64,000 bases of DNA from Brachionus rotundiformis. Taxonomy: Eukaryota > Rotifera > Eurotatoria > Ploima > Brachionidae. Where the stretch lies: NCBI GenBank assembly GCA_016802295.1, contig JAESIW010000179.1:124001-188000 (forward strand), read 5' to 3'. Below the pieces are notes generated by a model. It worked only from the letters and a program-made list of their open reading frames with translations. It searched no databases and had not been told where the DNA came from. The translations under genes were made by a program, and so were the position numbers. Below are positions 22,067 to 32,042 of this stretch, piece after piece (the stretch's first letter is position 1; every line of letters starts with the position of its first letter).

Positions 22067-22547
22067 AAAGTTTCTTTAATTTGCTGGTTCTTTAATTATG
22101 AATTTTTTTCATAGCTTTTAAATAAAATACTGATAATTCAATATCTCTTTCAAGCAATAAATAATTAAGGGTACTTTTGACCATTCTTCAAACTTTTTTT
22201 AATTTCTTAAATAAAAAAATATGCTTTTAATTTTTTTAAGTAACTTGAAATTTCAGATGATTTATAATTTTTTTAGACTTAAAGTGCTGACAAAAACCAA
22301 AAAATATCAATTAATCATTTAAATTAGATTTTACAATAAATTTTAAAAAATATTTAATTTTTGTTTCTTAGCGTAGTTTTGATAAAAATGATCATTATCA
22401 ATCAATTCTAACCATATTCAAACTAAAAAAACAATCGTCACTTATTATTAATAAATTTTTAAATTTAAAAAAGCTTATTAAAATAATTATTGAGTTTAAT
22501 TAATTATAAATACAATTTATTAAAAAACATTTTTTTAATTTTAAACC

Positions 22548-23105
22548 CTACTTATCAGCATAATTACAATCACCTAAATCAAATATCTTTTTTTGAATTA
22601 GTGTTTCAAAGGCGTCTTTTAAGCGATTGAAAATTTCCTCCAAAACACTGCTATCCAAATTGTAGCCGAGACTAATCTTGCACAGCACATCCTCAAATAC
22701 CTCTGAAATGTCATCCACAATTTTGGTAAAAGTTTCACCAAAATGAATCCAAAAAATTGTTAGATTTTTTTGCTCGCGTTCACTCAAGTCCTTAATTTGT
22801 TCCATCACCTCATTTTCTTGCTTCTTAAGCAAATCTTTGATCCTGTTAAAAAGTTTTTGAATTTCCTTCTGATTTTTTTCAGTAGCTTCAAGCGAATAGA
22901 CCTCACCACTTTCTTTTTCATCTGAAGGTCTTACTAATTGATCACATAAGACCCCAATACTTTCGCACAAACTTTTTGGTACACATTTAAGCTGGTTGAC
23001 CTTGGTAGAAAATACTTGAGCCGTTTTAAGAATCATTCGGAGGGTTTCATTTTGGTTGACGTAACTAATAGTTATTGTTCTAGTATTTTCGGCTTTAGAA
23101 TTCAT
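22548..23105 (-). CDS. Orphan helical protein, paralog of its divergent neighbour
   Basis: 185 residues, one exon, no recognised family. No signal peptide or membrane segment. It is rich in Lys, Glu and aliphatic residues, and from about residue 75 onward is predicted by eye to be mostly helical. Residues about 80-150, including LSEREQKNLTIFW, align with the neighbour at 23221, which has LSIRQQKQVVKFW at the same place. So the two genes are diverged duplicates transcribed away from each other, with 115 bp between start codons. Both sit between copies 1 and 2 of the structured repeat. Cys residues are few (about six). It may be a lineage-specific cytosolic protein; function unknown. Confidence 0.6.
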   Translation of the reverse strand: MNSKAENTRTITISYVNQNETLRMILKTAQVFSTKVNQLKCVPKSLCESIGVLCDQLVRPSDEKESGEVYSLEATEKNQKEIQKLFNRIKDLLKKQENEVMEQIKDLSEREQKNLTIFWIHFGETFTKIVDDISEVFEDVLCKISLGYNLDSSVLEEIFNRLKDAFETLIQKKIFDLGDCNYADK

Positions 23106-23220
23106 TTTTAAAGACCAAAATTAAAAAGCTTAATTTAAAGGTTTAGATTTAACAAACTCGTCTTGGTATGGATATAAAGAGAGAGAAAAAAGAAGAATCA
23201 TTCTTTAGTTAAGTTGATAA
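23106..23220. promoter_or_regulatory. Shared divergent promoter region of the orphan pair
   Basis: Only 115 bp separate the two start codons, so both promoters must lie here or overlap the genes. A TATA-like GATATAAAG at about 23170-23178 lies some 40-50 bp before the plus-strand ATG, followed by a purine-rich GAGAGAGAAAAAAGAAGAA tract. No other motif is certain. Confidence 0.4.
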
Positions 23221-23670
23221 ATGGAGGAAATTTTTTCAGGCCTAGAGTTTGATTGTAGCTTGCTTAAGTCTTTAGCTTTTGATTCAAATTTAAGCTCGAC
23301 ACATATAGTCGACGATTTCGCTGAAAATTTGTTTCAAGAAATTCGAAGAGCTAATAATAGCTTGGATGAACATGCATGCAGTGAGGACTGTGGTAAATTG
23401 ATTGGCGAAGCGTTTAAAAGGATGAAGAAAAGTTTGGAAAAGACAGAGGCCAGAGTTGTATCTGAAATACCAAAGTTGTCGATTAGACAACAGAAACAGG
23501 TGGTTAAATTTTGGAGACAAGCAAGCAACATTTTCGAAGATATTATTGAAAGTTTGAGAAAAGCGTTTACATGGTTGGTAGAAAATATCAGGAAAGGAGT
23601 TAGATGGGTCCAAGACAAAATCACTACAATATATGATTACCTTGTTTTTATATTCAATCTTATAAATTGA
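23221..23670 (+). CDS. Orphan amphipathic helical protein, paralog of the upstream gene
   Basis: 149 residues, one exon, no recognised family. No signal peptide. The central part (IGEAFKRMKKSLEKTEARVV, then LSIRQQKQVVKFW) aligns with residues about 80-150 of the divergent neighbour, with shared FW and LSxRxQK positions. The C-terminal third is an amphipathic, Trp-containing helix region (FTWLVENIRKGVRWVQDKIT) ending in hydrophobic YLVFIFNLIN, which could bind a membrane. The neighbour lacks this tail, so the two proteins may differ in location. The gene lies between two copies of the structured repeat. Function cannot be assigned. Confidence 0.6.
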   Translation: MEEIFSGLEFDCSLLKSLAFDSNLSSTHIVDDFAENLFQEIRRANNSLDEHACSEDCGKLIGEAFKRMKKSLEKTEARVVSEIPKLSIRQQKQVVKFWRQASNIFEDIIESLRKAFTWLVENIRKGVRWVQDKITTIYDYLVFIFNLIN

Positions 23671-23758
23671 TAATAATTAAATTTTTTTTCAATTGTTTAG
23701 TATCGAGTTTTTTATTAATAAAATAAAGTTTAAATCTACATATGTTTACATGTATTTG

Positions 23759-23986
23759 GTATTTGGGAAAATTAATTCGGCCACCCTCCTATTCTTGACC
23801 GGGCTTGGGACCGGCTTGGGCATAGTTATGGCCAAAAAGAAGACTGTGGGACGTTCATCAGTGAACAGGACCACTCAACCGAGCGTTTCGCTCTGATCTC
23901 GATCTCACTCACGACTAGCTTGGAACCACAAACCAAGCATCGTTCTCACTTTGGAGAACGCTTAACTCCGTCTTCTTTTCAAGTTT
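23759..23986 (+). repeat. Structured GC-rich repeat, copy 2 (candidate RNA)
   Basis: The best copy to describe. Closing stem: 23835-23844 with 23970-23979 (10 perfect pairs). Hairpins: 23853-23857 with 23862-23866; 23881-23885 with 23889-23893; 23918-23923 with 23933-23938; 23941-23947 with 23954-23960. All are perfect Watson-Crick. A T-rich stretch follows the closing stem, and ACATATGTTTA lies upstream at 23738-23748, a motif also found before copy 3. The small frame ATLLFLTGLGTGLGIVMAKK runs through its first half and stops at the TGA after the second hairpin. Confidence 0.75.
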
Positions 23987-24188
23987 TAAGTTTTTTTAAT
24001 AGACTTCACAATAGTTTCAATTAAATTCTGTTAATTTATAACAGAAACTTCTTTTTAAGATTACCCTAAGACTGCCACATGATACATGATTTTTTATTGG
24101 TCACTAACTAAAGAAAAGATTTTATTATTTTGATATTGACAAAAAAATTGTCTTTAGTTAAAAAAAATGTTATCTAAAAATTATTTAT

Positions 24189-25172
24189 TTATGAAATTTT
24201 CACAAATTCGCCTGTTTTTAAGCCAAAAAATTTTTTACTCAATTCATAAAAACAAAATGAAGTAGAAACCATTGGCACGGCTCTAACGTAATTAAGCGTT
24301 ATGCCACGATACAGGCCTTTGACGACCCCGTATTTTGAATAGACGTACTTAAAAGTGTCTATAATGCCCATTTTAGTGTTAGCTTCTGATATCATATTAC
24401 TTAACTGCATGTGCCTACGGACCACATCTAAAGGATATGTAATAGTCTGAGCGATTATACCAGTAAGAGCACCACACAGCAACTTTCCAACAACAGTCAA
24501 CTCATAATATCCATGTGAATCACTTTTTGAACCATCATGAGCACCTGTTTGGGTCAGATATTTGTAGTGTTTATTGAGGATATACTTTTTGATATGTTCA
24601 AAAGTTGAAAAAGAAATTCCAGCATATGGAACCATGCCCATGACTGTGATCAAATAACCACGGTAATAGGACTTGATACCTTTACCCTCTGAATATATTT
24701 TGACCACAGCGTCTAAAATGCCTTTGTAGACATGCTCACCTTTGAATTGAAATGCCAGTCTGGATCGAATTACGTCCAAAGGATAGGTAAAGCTTACGGC
24801 AGTTATACCTGCCAAACTGCCACACGCTAGACTATTTACCACGTTTCCTGAGCTATTCTTGAACATTTTTTTATTCAGAGATTTGAAAGTTTCGTAGGAT
24901 GTGAATTGGAGGGCTGCGTAGGGAAATATGCGGATCATTTGAGCGCCGTTGCCTTTATACAATGACCAAAAACCTTCTATTTGGTAAATACGGTAAAAAG
25001 ACTCGAAAATACCGAAGCCATCGTAATGCTTTGAGTGAACTTGTTTTAGAATTTTCACTCGGTCTATTGGGGCAACTAATGTTTTGGCCACAGAGCCAGC
25101 AATACCACCGGAGACAAATGTTTTCCAATTAAAATGTTTAAAAACCGAATTTTGTTTATCATTAGATGCCAT
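24189..25172 (-). CDS. SLC25A16: Mitochondrial carrier, SLC25A16-like
   Basis: An inner-mitochondrial-membrane solute carrier of the SLC25 family. 327 residues, one exon, the usual size. Three repeats each carry the carrier signature: PIDRVK at about residue 36, PLDVIR at about 131 and PLDVVR at about 248, with GxxxG helices and the matching YKGNGAQMIRIFPY, YRGYLITVMGMVPY and YRGITLNYVRAVP ends. Residues such as KGNGAQMIRIFPYAALQF, RLAFQFKGEH and CGALTGIIAQTITYPLDV resemble SLC25A16 (Graves disease carrier) more than the CoA carrier SLC25A42, but these two are close. SLC25A16 has been linked to mitochondrial CoA content. No mutation of key residues is visible. Confidence 0.85.
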   Translation of the reverse strand: MASNDKQNSVFKHFNWKTFVSGGIAGSVAKTLVAPIDRVKILKQVHSKHYDGFGIFESFYRIYQIEGFWSLYKGNGAQMIRIFPYAALQFTSYETFKSLNKKMFKNSSGNVVNSLACGSLAGITAVSFTYPLDVIRSRLAFQFKGEHVYKGILDAVVKIYSEGKGIKSYYRGYLITVMGMVPYAGISFSTFEHIKKYILNKHYKYLTQTGAHDGSKSDSHGYYELTVVGKLLCGALTGIIAQTITYPLDVVRRHMQLSNMISEANTKMGIIDTFKYVYSKYGVVKGLYRGITLNYVRAVPMVSTSFCFYELSKKFFGLKTGEFVKIS

Positions 25173-25327
25173 TCCAACAAACTCAATATAAAACCTAGTT
25201 CATTATTTAATTTTTAATTTATAAAATTATGAAATTTAATAAATTATTTAAAGCAACTTATTTATGTTAACTTATTTTAGTTTAAGGCTAGGATAAAAAT
25301 ATTTAACCAGCCTTTTTATTGTTTTAA

Positions 25328-25410
25328 TAGGGCCTGGGGCCGGCTTTGGCATAGTCATGACCAAAAAGACGACTGTGAACAAGAACGCACGGTCGACTCG
25401 CAAAATCTAC
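25328..25410 (+). repeat. Diverged partial copy of the structured repeat (copy 4)
   Basis: GGGCCTGGGGCCGGCTTTGG and CATAGTCATGACCAAAAAGA match the first half of copies 1 and 2 with about seven substitutions over 60 bp, then similarity is lost. The hairpin half is absent. Same orientation as the other copies. Confidence 0.65.
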
Positions 25411-26370
25411 TTTTAATTAAAGTTAATTAAGTATAAAAATTTTAGTAATTCTTAGATAATTTTTTTTTTAATTTTAATTGTAAAATAAACAATCAGATTG
25501 AATTTCATGATTAAAAAAATTATTGAATCTTTTGAAAAAAATAAAAAAAGCTTCAAAAATATAATCTGAGTCATTTAATTTTAAAATTGAGTTTAAAGAT
25601 TTAATCAAAACAAAGTATAAATTTATTGAATATAAAAATTTATTTAATTTTCTAATAGATATAGTGGTTTAGTTTTTGATACAGCCTAATTATCATCATT
25701 TGTTCAAGTTTGGGACCCATACTAAAAAAGTTATTGAGATGTAAAATCTTTGTTTCTTTTTCAAAATATACAATGTTTACTAGATAAATATAAATTATAC
25801 ACAAATAAAAAAGTGCTGTTTTTATTTATTAAGTAAATTTAAAAACTATTTTTAATTAATTATAAATAATGTCCTCTGTTAAAAACAACGCATTACTTTT
25901 TTATCGATGACGAACTTAACTAATTATAGCTCAAATTAGAAACGATTTTGCGGCTGCAGTAAGTGCCAGGCATGTATTTTTCTCAAATAGAGTAGTTCCG
26001 TATTGAAAAAAGTTGCCAGACAATGTGGTGAAATCCAAGTCAACAGCTTATTTTAAAATGGCTTTAGATAAGTTCAACGGAATCGGCTGCTATAGCTCTA
26101 CACGGCCAATTGGCGGTGATGGGTTTAGACAATCTACATATTAGGTGTCGTAGCAAAAACTACTACTTGATTTATAAAATAATTGATTTATAAAATAATT
26201 TGCCTTTTAGAAACAAGGTATAAACTAGAAAAATTCACATTCTGAGGAAGAAAGATTAAAAGATTATGATTTTTAAGATAAAGAACAAATTTTTGTGTTT
26301 TTTAGACTATTTATTAACTCAATAAAATTAACCAATTATTAATAAAATAAAATTTTAATCAACATATGTT
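25411..26370. other. AT-rich spacer with a less AT-rich patch
   Basis: At about 25935-26165 the sequence is less AT-rich than its surroundings, yet both strands are interrupted by stops in all frames and no family is recognised. A 16-bp direct duplication (ATTGATTTATAAAATA) lies near 26167-26200. Otherwise nothing seen. Confidence 0.3.
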
Positions 26371-26553
26371 TATTCAGCCACCCTCCTATTTTTGACTGGG
26401 CTTGGAACCGGCTTGGGCATAGTTATGGTCAAAAAGAAGAGTGTCGGAGTTCAACCGAGCGTTTCGCTCTGATCTCGATCTCACTCACGACTAGCTTGGA
26501 ACCACAAACCAAGCATCATTCTTATTTCAAAGAACGCTTCCGTCTTCTTTTTT
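26371..26553 (+). repeat. Structured GC-rich repeat, copy 3 (diverged)
   Basis: It lacks the first hairpin but keeps GAGCG/CGCTC, GCTTGG/CCAAGC and the closing stem (AAAAAGAAGA with TCTTCTTTTT). The last hairpin has arms CATTCTT and AAGAACG. Compared with copy 2 its innermost C-G pair has become T-A by changes in both arms, while one other position has become an A-C mismatch. ACATATGTTTA lies at 26362-26372, as before copy 2. The small open frame is also kept, ending in QPSVSL before TGA. Confidence 0.7.
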
Positions 26554-26888
26554 TAATTTACAAATGAAGAAATAAATAAAAAGCTTTTTAAATATTAATT
26601 TATTATTTTAATTAAAATAAAAAAATAAAGTTCTAAAAACTAGCCTGTGTTAGTTTTTAATTATCTTTAAAAAAATAGTGCTTAATTAAAAATTAAAAAT
26701 ACCAAAATATATTTCTCAATTAATAAAATGTTTGGATCAAATAATTTTAAGAAATAACATTGAATTGATGGATAAAATTCGTTTATAGGAGCGTTGCCTT
26801 AATGTTAAGTTAGTATTGTAATTTATTGAAATTAGAATTTTATTTATACAAGTTAATTGGGAATAAAAAAAAACTTTATTTCAAAAAA

Positions 26889-28028
26889 ATGGGTAAAAGA
26901 TCGACTAGCAGTACCAAATCGGGTAAATTCATGAACCCAACTGATCAGGCTAGGAAACAAGAAAGACGCAAAGAGCTAAAGAAAAATAAGCTTCAGCGAA
27001 AATTGGTGCGCGAATCTGTCATTAAACAGAAAGATCCGAAACAAATTCTAGCCAGTTTAGAGGAATTGGACCGACTTGAGTATGATCCAAATACGCCACC
27101 TCCTTATTCTGCCACAGTCATCCAAGAAAAGCGCCGTAAGCTCAAGTCAGAGCTGAGACAAGTGATCAACTTTTACAGCAAAGAGGATCCGAAATCTTCT
27201 TATGAATTAAGACAAATGGAGAGCGACTATGACAAGCGTTCTCAAGCTCAAAAAGAATTCCATCAGTCCATTCAACAGGCCAAAAAGGTCAAAATAGATG
27301 ATATACCACTGCCAGACACTGACCAGCCAGCAGATCCAACTCCGTTCCTCTTTCCTTACGGTATGCCACCGCCTCCCCCGGCTCCATCAAGTGCTCCAAA
27401 GAGTATTTTAAAATCAAAAGATGCATCTGGATCAAAATTTACAAGGGAGCCTCCAGGACCACCTTCTGGACCACCACCGGACTTGTCAGAATTTCATTTA
27501 GACGATGACGAATTTGAACTTGGCTTGACAGTCAATGATCAAATCCCTGCTGATGATAGGAGTAAAAAAATTCGCTTTGCCCCTGATCCAAGTGTTTCGG
27601 CGATTGCTCCACCACCTCCTCCGCCTGCAATTCCTGCTTATCCTGCACCACCACCACAACCACCACAATTTAAACAGCCCATATACAATCCGGCTCTTCA
27701 GGCCAAAATTCAACAACAGGCTCAACTTGTTAAACAACAAATTTATCAACAAAATCTACAGCAGCAACAAAGTGCCCAGACAGGAGTCCAGTCAACCATA
27801 GAAGCTAAACCTTTGCTACGCAATAAAGTAGCTGAAGTGACAAAATTTGTGCCTACAAGTTTGATTATAAGAAGACCCGGCCAGGAACAACCAAAACCCG
27901 AACACACACGACCCTTTGAATACACATCGCACTACGAAGCTCCCAAGCCAAATGTTCAAAAAACATCGACTAAATCAGCTGATGCCGCATACGAGGAGTT
28001 TATGAAAGAAGTTTCAGGACTGTTATAA
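26889..28028 (+). CDS. WBP11: WW domain-binding protein 11 (splicing factor)
   Basis: A nuclear pre-mRNA splicing factor that binds WW-domain proteins such as PQBP1. 379 residues from the ATG at 26889; the frame is open 21 codons further upstream, but MGKRSTSSTKSGKFMNPTDQ matches the conserved WBP11 N-terminus exactly at its start. A basic, helical N-terminal domain (to about residue 130) is followed by IPLPD, then several proline-rich runs that would bind WW domains or profilin. The C-terminus has EVTKFVPTSLIIRRPG and ends in YEEFMKEVSGLL, both conserved in WBP11. It is shorter than the human protein (641 residues) because the acidic and proline-rich middle is reduced. Single exon. Confidence 0.95.
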   Translation: MGKRSTSSTKSGKFMNPTDQARKQERRKELKKNKLQRKLVRESVIKQKDPKQILASLEELDRLEYDPNTPPPYSATVIQEKRRKLKSELRQVINFYSKEDPKSSYELRQMESDYDKRSQAQKEFHQSIQQAKKVKIDDIPLPDTDQPADPTPFLFPYGMPPPPPAPSSAPKSILKSKDASGSKFTREPPGPPSGPPPDLSEFHLDDDEFELGLTVNDQIPADDRSKKIRFAPDPSVSAIAPPPPPPAIPAYPAPPPQPPQFKQPIYNPALQAKIQQQAQLVKQQIYQQNLQQQQSAQTGVQSTIEAKPLLRNKVAEVTKFVPTSLIIRRPGQEQPKPEHTRPFEYTSHYEAPKPNVQKTSTKSADAAYEEFMKEVSGLL

Positions 28029-30497
28029 TTTTTTTTTAATTGTTGTATTTTGTATAATAAATTTTTAAAATTATTTCTATGTTTTATTTTTAAATAAAGT
28101 TTTTTTTTAAATTTTTTTGGTAACTAAGTGACATAAATCATCAATCTTGTTATTGATATTTTAGAAAAGATTTATCAAATAGAATGAATAAATGAAAAAT
28201 GGTTTAATATAAAGAAAACAAATTCAATCATATAAAGAAAGGATTATTTTTTCAAGCTTTTTTAAGTATCTACATGACAGCTTTTGGTAACTCTAAAGGT
28301 TAACATGAAAATAAAAAAAAATTTAATATTCATATCTTTTTTTTGTTGTGTCTTATTAATCTCGAATACAAATAATTAATTAAATAAAAGGCATCAAGTT
28401 TCTGTATAAGTATTTTAAAGGTTCAGTGAATTGGATAGGGGTCCAAGAATTGTATGAAAAAATTTATAAATTAACCGAATTAAGATAATTAATTGACTAT
28501 GAATTTAATGGTTTAGATACTGGTAGATGAGCTACAAGAATAACTAAAATTAAATTAATTAAATTTAAGAATTGATGCTAAAATAATATGAAACAACATT
28601 TATTTTTTGTTTGTAAAAGGAAGTCTTACAAAGACCTCTTTAATATATTGATTTATCGTATTTATTTTTTTAATTAGAAGGCTTTTTTTCAAATTTAAAA
28701 AATACTCCAATACTCCAATTAAAATTAATTTGAAGTAAGAATCAAAAAAAAGTAATTAAAAATAATTAGTAAATTTTTTTTAGTTTTAATTGAAAAGCTG
28801 ATATTTTTACAACATTTACTCTTAGACTTAACCCCAAAAATTATAAAATAATTATTTTATTTAATTTTAGTTAAAATTTAAAGGCCCATACCGGGCATTA
28901 AAATTAGTAAAAAGGGTCAACATGCCATTTTTTTTATAAAATGATTTAAAATTTAGAACATTAAGTTTATCAATGAGGTTAATTATTTTATTTCAGTTAA
29001 GGATTTCAGTTTTAATTCTGAAAAGGTTATAAGTATCTTAACGATCATCAAGAACAATTCATAAATTTATAAAATGTTAATTTATAAATTAGGTAAAGTA
29101 AAAAAATCAATAATATAAATTAATATGTCAATCTAATACTATTATAGTAAGCATTGCATAATATTTCCTGACCATTGATTTTATTTAATCCTAATGAAAT
29201 TTTATCAGTCTAAAAAAATTAGATAGTTAATAAAAAAAGCTTTGGTTGACCATTTAAGGAATATTTATATTTTTTTTGCCAAAGATTGATACGATAATAT
29301 ACAAATTAAATTTTTTTTAATCATGGACTTTTGCCTTAATCAGTTTGATAATTATTCGAAACCAAGACCAAAAATAATTTTTATTAAAATTTATAGCATA
29401 ATTTTTTACGTTTTTATTTCTAAAAATTCTCTTCTTTTTGATCTTGTTTGATCTTCTTTTCTTATTTAATTTAGGCATTTTTACATAACAAAATTCACTA
29501 ATCAAGTAGATTCCTCTTCAGCAATCAAACTTAAAGGTTTTTTTTTTTTTAAACGTACAATCTTTTTTTACTAGAATAGTTTTTATTTTTGTAGCTCTTT
29601 TTTTATATTTTCCTAAGAATTGATAGATCATTTTTAGACCATAAATACCTGAAATGTTCATCTAATTTAGTATCTTGCTGTTATTGATATAAACCATCTA
29701 TTTGGCAAAAATTTCTTCAGCCACCAATTTAAAATTAATTTATTTTTAAGACAATTAAAATATTATTCATTTAAACAGGAAGTTCTGGTATTGTTTTGTC
29801 TTTGGTGTTGTTGGTAAATATTTTCCTTTCAATTCTAAAGTTCAATTTAAAAATTGAGAAGCATTTATGCAGTCAACTAAATGCTAATTCTTAATTTGAT
29901 ATTTCCCAAATATTTTGGTTCACACATTGGCAAACTAGGATACCATCTAAAGGTAGTTTGTGTTTAAAACACTATAAATAAGATCAATTAGGAGTTTTAC
30001 CCATCATGACGTGTTTCGAAACAGTGACTCATCTTTATTAAATATCGCCGAAGCTTTAGAAATTAAAATCTCTATTTAAATTTTTAAAAAACTTTATTAT
30101 TCATATTTTTTTTAAGAAAGTAAATAAAAAAACAAAAAAAAAATGCAGTCAAGAGTTTTTCAAAGCGAGAAAAGCGCTAAAGAAGGCGCTGCATCTTCAG
30201 TTTTGACCATAGCTTTATACGGGTTGTTTAAATAAAAATTTTGTACTCAAATTTTATTAATTTAATTTTTAAAATTTGACCTGTTACTCCATTTATACCT
30301 TTGGCATGTTCAAATTCAAGTTTCTCACTAATTAAGACAAATAAACCTTAAACAGTAACTAAAAAAATGCAAATTTCAAATTTAAACATAAATTATTAAG
30401 TCCAAGCAAACATAATTAATTAAACTGGTTGCTTTCAAAATAATTTGCATTTTTGAATATTTTATATTTCAAAAAATTGCTGCTTTAGAGGTTCGAG
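28029..30497. other. Gene-poor AT-rich stretch
   Basis: No gene supported. A 62-codon minus-strand ORF at 29317-29505 is very Lys/Arg/Asn-rich (from about MPKLNKKRRSNKIKKKR), which AT bias alone could produce. No repeat, RNA gene or promoter stands out. Confidence 0.4.
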
Positions 30498-31889
30498 ATG
30501 GATTTGATGAAGCAAAAACTCAACCAATATCTGGACAAAAAGCACTACATACGCGATGAACAAAGCCTAGTGGTATCTGAAGTGAACGAATTTATTAAAT
30601 TGTATCCAAAAGCAGCCAAAAAAGACCAACCTGACAATTACCATCACATACCGAGATTCTTCAATCCATTGCCTCATGAGGATGATTTGATGCAGCAGCG
30701 GCTTAGAGAAGAGGCCAGAGCTTTATTTCTGCAAAAAAAAAACCGAGAATTGCTCAGCAATGACGAGCTGGAAAACTTGAGGAGCCTACTCGAGCAGCAC
30801 ATTACCAGACCCATTGTAGCCGATGAAATAATGATTGACTATAAAAATTTTTGCAAAGTTGGCTCTCAAGTCGGTGACAAATGTAGACAATTTTTTTCAC
30901 CATCAGTATTTGCCAAATTGTACGAATCGGACCCAGACGGACGCATTTCAATAAACCAATTTTTGGGCTATGTTACCAAAAAATTCTGGCTGCATCAGAC
31001 TCGCATAGGACTTAGTCTATACGATGGTGCCGGTCTTGGTTACTTAAAAGAGTCTGATCTTGAAAATTACATCTTTGAGCTCATACCAACATTGCCACAG
31101 TTGGAAATTTTGGAAAAATCTTTCTATTCCTTTTATGTATGCACTGCAGTTAGGAAATTTTTCTTTTTTCTTGACCCTTTGAGAACAGGAAAAGTGAAAA
31201 TAACAGAAATACTCGCCAGCGGGTTCTTGGACCAACTGATCGAGCTGAGAGACGAAGATTTGAGCAAAGATCACTTGGAAACCAACTGGTTTTCAGCCCA
31301 GTCCGCCCTAAGAGTATATGGCCAGTATTTGAATTTGGACGAGGACCACAATGGCATGTTAAGTAAGCAAGAATTGTCACGGTATGGTAGCGGTACTTTA
31401 ACTGATGTATTTTTGGACAGAGTGTTCCAGGAGTGTGTGACATACAGTGGCGAAATGGACTACAAGTCATACTTGGACTTTGTGCTGGCTCTAGAGAACC
31501 GATCTGAACCACAAGCTCTACAGTATTTGTTCAGGATATTGGACATTAAGCAAAAAGGCTACCTGAACCCGTTTGACATAAACTATTTTTTTCGTGCCAT
31601 TCAAAAGCAGCTCAAAAAGTTTGGACACGAGCCGGTCAATTTAAGAGACATTCAGGACGAAATCTATGACATGGTAAAGCCAAGCGATCCATTCAAGATC
31701 ACTTTACTTGATTTGATTAATAGTGGACATGGCGAAACAGTGACCAATATTTTGATTGATTTAAACAGCTTTTGGTCGCATGAGAACCGCGAGAGTTTGG
31801 TTGTGGAGCCGTCTAATCCATCTGTGACCAGTCCAGAGACTGAGAATGAAACTAATTCCAATGATTCGTCTGATGAGTCATCGAAATAA
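30498..31889 (+). CDS. PPP2R3C: Protein phosphatase 2A regulatory subunit B'' gamma
   Basis: A calcium-binding regulatory subunit of PP2A-type phosphatase (also called G5PR), implicated in centrosome and cell-survival functions. 463 residues, one exon; the human protein is 453. FYFKVGSQ-like EF-hand fold segments are spread over residues 120-390. The clearest EF-hand loop is LDEDHNGMLSKQEL at about residue 280. IPRFFNPLP near residue 50 and RLREEARALFLQKK near 75 are typical of the family. The C-terminal 45 residues are Ser/Asn/Glu-rich and probably disordered. The next gene on the same strand starts 153 bp after the stop. Confidence 0.92.
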   Translation: MDLMKQKLNQYLDKKHYIRDEQSLVVSEVNEFIKLYPKAAKKDQPDNYHHIPRFFNPLPHEDDLMQQRLREEARALFLQKKNRELLSNDELENLRSLLEQHITRPIVADEIMIDYKNFCKVGSQVGDKCRQFFSPSVFAKLYESDPDGRISINQFLGYVTKKFWLHQTRIGLSLYDGAGLGYLKESDLENYIFELIPTLPQLEILEKSFYSFYVCTAVRKFFFFLDPLRTGKVKITEILASGFLDQLIELRDEDLSKDHLETNWFSAQSALRVYGQYLNLDEDHNGMLSKQELSRYGSGTLTDVFLDRVFQECVTYSGEMDYKSYLDFVLALENRSEPQALQYLFRILDIKQKGYLNPFDINYFFRAIQKQLKKFGHEPVNLRDIQDEIYDMVKPSDPFKITLLDLINSGHGETVTNILIDLNSFWSHENRESLVVEPSNPSVTSPETENETNSNDSSDESSK

Positions 31890-32042
31890 TTTTTTTTATT
31901 CAAAGTTATTTTTTTATATATTAATAAAAATAAATGTTTTTCTAAATATTAATCATTTTAAAATTATTAGCGACTTGTTGCTAAGTCGTTTTAGAGTATA
32001 ATTTTTATTTTTGTGTTAAAATACTTTTTTAGATTTTTTTTA

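Noticed and set aside
29317..29505. Small basic protein resembling a ribosome-biogenesis factor start
   Set aside because: Only the Lys/Arg-rich opening is suggestive; the rest does not match and no second exon was found.
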